The position numbers were made by a program, and so were the translations under genes. A stretch of 9,041 nucleotides of DNA from Modestobacter sp. (lineage in GTDB: Bacteria > Actinomycetota > Actinomycetes > Mycobacteriales > Geodermatophilaceae), in assembly GCA_025965775.1 (NCBI GenBank), contig JAOPWG010000318.1, positions 1-9,041 on the forward strand, in the 5' to 3' direction. This document shows positions 5,321 through 9,041 of the stretch, piece after piece. The notes beneath the pieces are model-generated. The model saw nothing but the letters and a program-made list of their open reading frames with translations, ran no database searches and was not told the origin of the DNA. How positions within the stretch are numbered: the stretch's first letter is position 1; the number at the start of each line of letters is the position of its first letter.

Positions 5321-5390
5321 CACATCTCGGCATGCTGACTCGACCAGGAGGTCGTTGGCAGCCTTATCGGCCGCCCCACCAGGAGATGTG
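5321..5390 (-). other. Foldable three-stem segment upstream of the chemoreceptor
   Basis: Three perfect or near-perfect stems nest in 70 nt of the minus strand. An outer stem pairs CACATCTC (5390-5383) with GAGATGTG (5328-5321). A 7-bp stem pairs GGCGGCC (5375-5369) with GGCTGCC (5363-5357), with one G-U, around a GATAA loop. A 5-bp hairpin is CGACC-TCCT-GGTCG (5354-5341). The outer stem's 3' arm abuts the AGG of the ribosome binding site. If transcription starts at the sigma-28 site, only the last hairpin and the 3' arm would be in the mRNA, so a structured leader requires an upstream promoter. No known riboswitch core was recognised. Confidence 0.3.
5364..5390 (-). promoter_or_regulatory. 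Sigma-28 (FliA/WhiG-class) promoter of the chemoreceptor gene
   Basis: The minus strand carries GCCGATAA at 5371-5364, an exact match to the sigma-28 -10 consensus. At the classical spacing of 15 nt the -35 position reads CACA (5390-5387) against TAAA, a weak match. Transcription would start near 5358-5355, giving a leader of about 50 nt before the ATG at 5308. Sigma-28 control of chemoreceptors is normal for late flagellar genes. Confidence 0.6.
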
Positions 5391-5429
5391 ACGCCAATCC
5401 AGGATCAATTGAATAGCGCAGACAGCAAG

Positions 5430-5467
5430 ATGGTGGGCAACCTCGACCATTCCGGGGAATGGTGGGC
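5430..5467. repeat. Inverted repeat embedded between direct repeats upstream of the chemoreceptor
   Basis: ACCATTCC-GG-GGAATGGT (5446-5463) has perfect 8-bp arms. The 9-mer ATGGTGGGC occurs at 5430-5438 and again at 5459-5467, 29 bp apart, the second copy overlapping the right arm. This could be a regulator site about 90 bp upstream of the sigma-28 box, or a second terminator hairpin for the HAD operon. Confidence 0.45.
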
Positions 5468-5479
5468 GATGCCCGTTAG

Positions 5480-5503
5480 TTCCGGATTTGATCCGATCCG
5501 GAA
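5480..5503 (-). terminator. Stem-loop terminator after the serS-HAD operon
   Basis: TTCCGGAT-N8-ATCCGGAA has perfect 8-bp arms and begins 2 nt after the TAG stop (5508-5506) of the last HAD gene on the minus strand. The position is typical of a transcription terminator; no T tract follows. Confidence 0.6.
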
Positions 5504-5505
5504 AG

Positions 5506-6312
5506 CTAGTGCAGTCCGGCGAGGAACTCCGCAACACCGTCGGCGTCATTGGTGCCGGTCACGTCGGTCGCCGCGGCGAGCACCTCCGGGTGCGCGTGCG
5601 CCATGGCCACCGCCCGGCCACCGCCCTCCCGCACCCAGTCGAAGGCCGCGACGTCGTTGGGCATGTCGCCGAAGTACACGACGTCGGCCGGACCCAACCC
5701 CAGGTCGCGGGTCACCTCGGCCAGACCGGTGGCCTTCGTGACGCCGCGTGCGGAGATCTCGGCCAGCGCGTCGGAGGAGGAGTTGGTGACCGTTGCCAAC
5801 TCGCCGACCACCTCCTCCACCAGGGCGAGGAAGTCCTCCCGGGACATCGCCTCGTGCCGGGCCAGCAGTTTCGCCGCAGGACGGGCGACCATCTCCGCCA
5901 GCGTGGCCACCTCGACACCCGGGGCATCGAGGTCCCACCGCGGCCTGTAGACCGGCTCGTGACGGAACTGGTCGCCGTACTCGACGGCGAACCAGACGCT
6001 GGGCTCGTGCCGCCGCAGCCCCGCGGTCACCTTGTGCAGCACGGCCGGGGAGATGCCGTGCTCGTCGAGCACCGTGAACTGCTCGAGGTCCAGCCGCACG
6101 GCACCGTTGCAGCAGATCGCCGTCCCGGCGCCGAGCACCTCGCGGATCCCCTGCATCCACCGCGGTGGCCGGCCGGTGGCCAGCACCAGCGGGACGCCGG
6201 CGTCCCGCCAGCTACCGAGCTCGGCCAGCGTCTCCTCGCTGAGCGTCTCGTCGCTGCGCAGCAGCGTGCCGTCCATGTCGCTGGCGATCAGCCGCGGCCT
6301 CCAGTCAGACAC
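5506..6312 (-). CDS. HAD-superfamily phosphatase, Cof type (C2-cap), paralogue 1
   Basis: A 268-residue cytoplasmic hydrolase that would remove phosphate from small metabolites through an aspartyl-phosphate intermediate. All four HAD motifs are present: DMDGTLL with nucleophile Asp12 and acid/base Asp14, LATGRP with Thr47, Lys193 in ARGVTKATGL, and FGDMPND with Mg-binding Asp216 and Asp220. The large insert between motifs II and III is the C2-type cap that sets substrate; the substrate is unknown. The GTG at 6312 is chosen because GGAGG lies 9 nt upstream and the protein then begins VSDWRPRLIASDMDGT, matching the paralogue. It overlaps the end of that gene by 8 nt, indicating translational coupling. 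Its 3' end matches the remnant at 3244-3316. Confidence 0.9.
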   Translation of the reverse strand: MSDWRPRLIASDMDGTLLRSDETLSEETLAELGSWRDAGVPLVLATGRPPRWMQGIREVLGAGTAICCNGAVRLDLEQFTVLDEHGISPAVLHKVTAGLRRHEPSVWFAVEYGDQFRHEPVYRPRWDLDAPGVEVATLAEMVARPAAKLLARHEAMSREDFLALVEEVVGELATVTNSSSDALAEISARGVTKATGLAEVTRDLGLGPADVVYFGDMPNDVAAFDWVREGGGRAVAMAHAHPEVLAAATDVTGTNDADGVAEFLAGLH

Positions 6313-7249
6313 CCAGCACCGCCTCCAGATAGCGCGCGACCCCATCGGCGTCGTGGCCGCTGGTCCGCCCGCCGGCCGCGGCACGCACCGCGGGGTGGGC
6401 GTTGGCAACGGCCACGGAGTGACCGCCGGCCGCGCTGACCGTGTTGATCATCGGCAGGTCGTTGGGCATGTCACCGAAGACCAGGACGTCGCCGAAGCCA
6501 ACCCCGTAGGTCTCCAGGACGACGGCCAGACCGGTGGCCTTGGTGACCCCCGGCGGCAGCACCTCGATGAACCCGAGCCCGGCGTGGGTCACCTCGGCGA
6601 CCGCCGGGTCGACCACCTGGCGCGCCCGGGCCAGCAGCTCGTCCTGGCCCAGGCGCGAGGAGCGCAGGAACACCTTGAGCACCGCACCGACCGGCAGCAC
6701 CTCGTGCCGGGGCAGCAGGTGGGCCGGCTCGGGGTAGGGCCAGTCGAAGCCGTGCTGGACCCGCAGCGGACTCAGCGCCTCGGCCTGTTCGGCGGCGTCC
6801 TCCACCGCCACGATCAGCTCCCCGGCGGCGTCCTCGATCGCGGCGATCACACCGATGGCGTCCTCCCGGGACATCCCCACGGTGCGCAACACCTCGTCCC
6901 GGCCACCGTCAGCGCCGAACCGGACCACGTAGCCGCCCTGGGCGAGCACCGCGACACCCTGACCGTCCAGCGCACCGCGCACGCTCTCCAGCAGCCGCGG
7001 CCCCCGCCCGGTCACCCCGACGACCGGGATGCCGGCCTCCCAGCACGCCGCCATCGCCGCCCGGGTGCGCGGGCTCACCTCGCCGCGGGAGGTGAGCAGG
7101 GTGCCGTCCAGGTCACTGGCCACCAGCCGGGGACGCCAGCCGTCCAGCCGCGCGGCCAGGTCCCCCAGGTCGACGACGTCCTCGGAGCCGGACACCACGG
7201 CCGGCGCGGTCAGCGCGTTGGCCGCCCGGGCCGGGATGTGCCCACTCAC
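6305..7249 (-). CDS. HAD-superfamily phosphatase, Cof type (C2-cap), paralogue 2
   Basis: A 314-residue cytoplasmic phosphatase related to its downstream neighbour (shared WRPRL-ASD-DGTLL start and ATGLA...FGDMPND end). Motifs: DLDGTLL with Asp46 and Asp48, GVTGRG with Thr80, Lys237 in PPGVTKATGL, and FGDMPND with Asp260 and Asp264; a cap domain lies between about 85 and 225. About 37 residues precede the WRPRL block, longer than in paralogue 1. The GTG at 7249 overlaps the serS stop as GTGA (4 nt), a usual coupling arrangement, but no clear ribosome binding site is seen and a later GTG is possible. HAD genes directly after serS are, to my knowledge, common in actinobacteria; the substrate is unknown. 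Confidence 0.88.
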   Translation of the reverse strand: MSGHIPARAANALTAPAVVSGSEDVVDLGDLAARLDGWRPRLVASDLDGTLLTSRGEVSPRTRAAMAACWEAGIPVVGVTGRGPRLLESVRGALDGQGVAVLAQGGYVVRFGADGGRDEVLRTVGMSREDAIGVIAAIEDAAGELIVAVEDAAEQAEALSPLRVQHGFDWPYPEPAHLLPRHEVLPVGAVLKVFLRSSRLGQDELLARARQVVDPAVAEVTHAGLGFIEVLPPGVTKATGLAVVLETYGVGFGDVLVFGDMPNDLPMINTVSAAGGHSVAVANAHPAVRAAAGGRTSGHDADGVARYLEAVLGV

Positions 7250-8541
7250 GAGAGCGGCACCGGCGCGACCAGGCTCATCCCCGGGGTCAGCACCTCGTGA
7301 CCACCCAGCCAGGGCCGCAGCGCCACGGGCACGTACACCGACCCGTCGGCGCGCTGGTGCACCTCGAGCAGGCACGCGATGGTGCGGGCGATCGCGCAGA
7401 GCGTGCCGTTGAGCGTGGCCACCGGCTGCGGGCGGCCGTCGGCGTCGCGGTAGCGGATGGCCAGCCGCCGGGACTGGAAGGTGGTGCAGTCCGAGGTGCT
7501 GGTCAGCTCCCGGTAGGTGCCCTGGCTGGGGAACCAGGCCTCGATGTCGAACTTGCGCGCGGCGCTGGTGCCCAGGTCGCCGGCGGCGATGTCGACCACC
7601 CGGTACGGCAGCTCGAGGGCCTGCAGGAACTCCTCCTCCCACTGGAGCAGGCGGCGGTGCTCGGCCGCGGCCTCCTCGGGCGGGCAGAAGCTGAACATCT
7701 CGACCTTGTCGAACCAGTGCACGCGGATGATGCCGCGGGTGTCCTTGCCGTAGGAGCCGGCCTCACGGCGGAAACAGGACGACCAGCCGGCGTAGCGCCG
7801 CGGCCCCTCCGACAGGTCCAGCACCTCGTTCATGTGCATGCCGGCCAGCGCGACCTCCGAGGTCCCGACCAGGTACAGGTCGTCCCGCTCGATGCGGTAG
7901 ACCTCCTCGTCGTGCTCACCGAGGAAGCCGGTGCCCTCCATCGGCTCGGGACGCACCAGCGCGGGGGCGACGACCGGGGTCAAGCCGGCGGCGACGGCAC
8001 GGGTGATCGCCAGCTGGGCCAGCGCGAACTCCAGCAGGGCGCCCGGGCCGGTGAGGAAGTAGAAGCGGGCGCCGGAGACCTTCGCGCCACGCTCCATGTC
8101 GATGGCGCCGAGCGCCTCGCCGATCTCCAGGTGGTCGCGGACCGGGAAGTCGTAGGTGGGCACGTCGCCGACCGTGCGCAGGGTGACCGCGTCGTCCTCA
8201 CCGCCGGGCGGCACGTCGTCGTGGACGACGTTGGGGATGCGCAGGTGCACGGCCCGCAGCGCCGCGTCGGCGGTCCGCTCGGCCTCCTCGGCCTCCTTCA
8301 CCGCGGCGGCCAGCGCCTTGGCCCGCTCGAGGACGGCGGGGCGCTCCTCCGGTGTCGCCCCCCGCACCGCCTGGGAAGCGGCCTTCTGCTCGGCGCGCAG
8401 GTCGTCGGCGGCCCTGACCGCCGCACGACGCTCGGCGTCGGCGGAGAGCAGGGCGTCGACCAGGGACTCGTCGGCACTGCGGGCTCTCTGGCTGGCACGG
8501 ACGATGTCGGGGTGCTCACGCACGAGTCGCAGGTCGATCAC
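7246..8541 (-). CDS. serS: Serine--tRNA ligase (seryl-tRNA synthetase)
   Basis: A 431-residue class II aminoacyl-tRNA synthetase that charges tRNA-Ser (and tRNA-Sec where present) with serine. The start VIDLRLVREHPD is the classic SerRS N-terminus, followed by the long antiparallel coiled-coil tRNA-binding arm (about 25-100). The catalytic core carries GTSEV (226-230), motif 2 GWSSCFRREAGSYGKDTRGI (252-271) and motif 3 TLNGTLCAIARTIACLLE (377-394); length is normal. The GTG at 8541 is chosen by N-terminal conservation. No ribosome binding site precedes it, but a -10 box ends 7 nt upstream, suggesting a leaderless mRNA. It is the first gene of an operon with the two HAD phosphatases. Confidence 0.97.
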   Translation of the reverse strand: MIDLRLVREHPDIVRASQRARSADESLVDALLSADAERRAAVRAADDLRAEQKAASQAVRGATPEERPAVLERAKALAAAVKEAEEAERTADAALRAVHLRIPNVVHDDVPPGGEDDAVTLRTVGDVPTYDFPVRDHLEIGEALGAIDMERGAKVSGARFYFLTGPGALLEFALAQLAITRAVAAGLTPVVAPALVRPEPMEGTGFLGEHDEEVYRIERDDLYLVGTSEVALAGMHMNEVLDLSEGPRRYAGWSSCFRREAGSYGKDTRGIIRVHWFDKVEMFSFCPPEEAAAEHRRLLQWEEEFLQALELPYRVVDIAAGDLGTSAARKFDIEAWFPSQGTYRELTSTSDCTTFQSRRLAIRYRDADGRPQPVATLNGTLCAIARTIACLLEVHQRADGSVYVPVALRPWLGGHEVLTPGMSLVAPVPLS

Positions 8542-8548
8542 AGTGGCG

Positions 8549-8554
8549 ATCGTA
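8549..8554 (-). promoter_or_regulatory. -10 box of serS, likely leaderless promoter
   Basis: The minus strand reads TACGAT, a good match to the actinobacterial TANNNT -10 element, with 7 nt to the GTG start. Transcription would begin at or next to the start codon. The -35 region (around 8577-8572) reads GACGGG-like sequence, only partly like TTGAC. Confidence 0.55.
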
Positions 8555-8559
8555 GGTGC

Positions 8560-8575
8560 CGGGGTCTGCACCCCG
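8560..8575. repeat. Perfect inverted repeat over the serS -35 region
   Basis: CGGGGT-CTGC-ACCCCG has 6-bp arms and a 4-bp spacer. It begins 6 bp upstream of the serS -10 box and covers the -35 position, where a bound repressor could block transcription. The role is inferred. Confidence 0.35.
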
Positions 8576-8592
8576 TCGTCCTCGCGGGGGGA

Positions 8593-8606
8593 CACCGCGG
8601 GCGGTG
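8593..8606. repeat. Perfect inverted repeat in the serS-guaB1 divergent region
   Basis: CACCGC-GG-GCGGTG has 6-bp arms and a 2-bp spacer, lying about 40 bp upstream of the serS -10 box. Short GC dyads can arise by chance here. Confidence 0.3.
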
Positions 8607-8670
8607 AGGGCTTTCGCCGAGGCACGAGGCGTGTCCGCATCGGCGCGGGGCCGGAGGCTCCCCGCCGTCG

Positions 8671-8683
8671 GGGACTGAGTCCC
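8671..8683. repeat. Palindrome GGGACTGAGTCCC upstream of the guaB1-type gene
   Basis: Two 6-bp arms surround a single central G, about 50 bp before the predicted -10 box of the plus-strand gene. The size and position suit an operator for a dimeric regulator; no known consensus was recognised. Confidence 0.35.
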
Positions 8684-8731
8684 TCGTCGCAGCAGGGGTA
8701 CGGCACCTGGCCGGGCTGTCGCCCGAAGGGT

Positions 8732-8737
8732 GACAAT
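8732..8737 (+). promoter_or_regulatory. Possible -10 box of the guaB1-type gene
   Basis: GACAAT ends 6 nt before the ATG at 8744, suggesting a leaderless transcript. The first base departs from TANNNT and no good -35 is seen. An AAGGG at 8726-8730 is rather far (13 nt) to serve as a ribosome binding site. Confidence 0.35.
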
Positions 8738-8743
8738 CCAGCA

Positions 8744-9041
8744 ATGCGCTTTCTCGGCGACTCCCGACCGGCCACCGACCTGACCTATGCCGACGTCTTC
8801 ATGGTGCCGGCGCACTCCACGGTCGGCTCCCGGCTCGAGGTCGACCTGACCACGCCCGACCGGGTCGGCACGACCATCCCGGTGGTGGTCGCGAACATGA
8901 CGGCGATCTCCGGACGGCGGATGGCCGAGACGGTCGCCCGCCGCGGCGGCCTCGCCGTCCTGCCGCAGGACATCCCGATCGACGTGGTCGGCGAGGTGGT
9001 GTCCTGGCTGAAGACCCGGCACCCGGTCTACGACACCCCGA
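8744..9041 (+). CDS. guaB1: GuaB1-family IMP dehydrogenase-related protein (GMP reductase), N-terminal part (runs off right edge)
   Basis: The first 99 residues of an open frame that continues past the right edge. The sequence MRFLGDSRPATDLTYADVFM, then VPAHSTV, matches the start of the IMPDH/GMPR TIM barrel. IPVVVANMTAISGRRMAETVARRGG (with VLPQD shortly after) fits the actinobacterial GuaB1 group, a paralogue of IMP dehydrogenase shown in mycobacteria to act as an NADPH-dependent GMP reductase (GMP to IMP) in purine salvage. The catalytic cysteine and the CBS domains, if present, lie outside the window. The ATG at 8744 gives the conserved N-terminus. It is divergent from serS with a 202-bp shared control region. 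Confidence 0.85.
   Translation, partial: MRFLGDSRPATDLTYADVFMVPAHSTVGSRLEVDLTTPDRVGTTIPVVVANMTAISGRRMAETVARRGGLAVLPQDIPIDVVGEVVSWLKTRHPVYDTP

Noticed and set aside
3680..5338. Long plus-strand reading frame (552 codons) opposite the chemoreceptor
   Set aside because: It mirrors a clear, full-length chemoreceptor; its Arg/His/Gly/Asp-rich composition is the usual shadow of a high-GC gene.
5321..5390. c-di-GMP (GEMM-I) riboswitch before the chemoreceptor
   Set aside because: The three-stem layout and a terminal CCGA are suggestive, but the conserved GGGCAAACC and ACGCAAAGC core segments are absent.
5488..6438. Plus-strand reading frame opposite HAD paralogue 1
   Set aside because: The antisense strand holds all four HAD catalytic motifs; this frame has none.
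7297..8607. Long plus-strand reading frame opposite serS
   Set aside because: Shadow of a complete SerRS gene; no recognisable domain.
1..9041. tRNA genes, CRISPR arrays, insertion sequences, attachment sites
   Set aside because: No cloverleaf, regularly spaced repeat, transposase or integrase was seen on either strand.

Overview
The window is high-GC DNA (about 70% by eye) from an actinobacterium. Several things point there: GTG starts on overlapping genes, a SerRS gene in an operon with HAD hydrolase genes, a GuaB1-type IMP dehydrogenase-related protein, and likely leaderless promoters. A chemoreceptor gene with a sigma-28-type -10 box just upstream suggests a flagellated actinobacterium, such as a Geodermatophilus/Blastococcus/Modestobacter-like or Actinoplanes-like organism. 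The genus is inference.

Region 1 (1-3225) is an accessory catabolic locus. On the minus strand are the small subunit (524-973) and the start of the large subunit (508 to the window edge) of a coenzyme-B12-dependent glycerol/1,2-propanediol dehydratase. Divergent from them on the plus strand are a GlcG/HbpS (PF03928)-type protein (1152-1559) and a GAF regulator of the DhaR/AcoR kind (1681-3225). The regulator has lost the AAA+ and Fis part and carries a C-terminal winged-helix-like domain instead. The divergent control region holds a perfect inverted repeat (1014-1029) followed at once by a direct repeat with one-helical-turn period (1029-1045); these are good operator candidates.

Region 2 (3226-3712) has no large gene. 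It holds a roughly 58-70 bp decayed fragment matching the 3' end of the intact HAD gene at 5506-6312, a terminator-like hairpin inside that fragment, a strong 10-bp inverted repeat (3444-3472), a possible 48-residue hydrophobic peptide (3464-3610), and a GC-rich hairpin (3669-3690) between converging genes.

Region 3 (3713-5308, minus) is a complete transmembrane methyl-accepting chemotaxis protein. Its 5' region contains GCCGATAA, the sigma-28 (FliA/WhiG) -10 consensus. The 5309-5505 gap is less GC-rich and also carries two perfect inverted repeats that probably insulate the receptor from the HAD operon.

Region 4 (5506-8541, minus) is a compact, translationally coupled operon: serS, then two paralogous Cof-type HAD phosphatases, overlapping by 4 and 8 nt. 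Region 5 (8542-9041) is a divergent control region with three perfect inverted repeats and likely leaderless promoters on both sides, followed by the start of a guaB1-type GMP reductase gene running off the right edge.

No tRNA, rRNA, CRISPR array, insertion sequence or recognised riboswitch was seen. The less ordinary items are the chimeric GAF regulator with its operator region, the HAD gene remnant, and the sigma-28-type promoter of the chemoreceptor.
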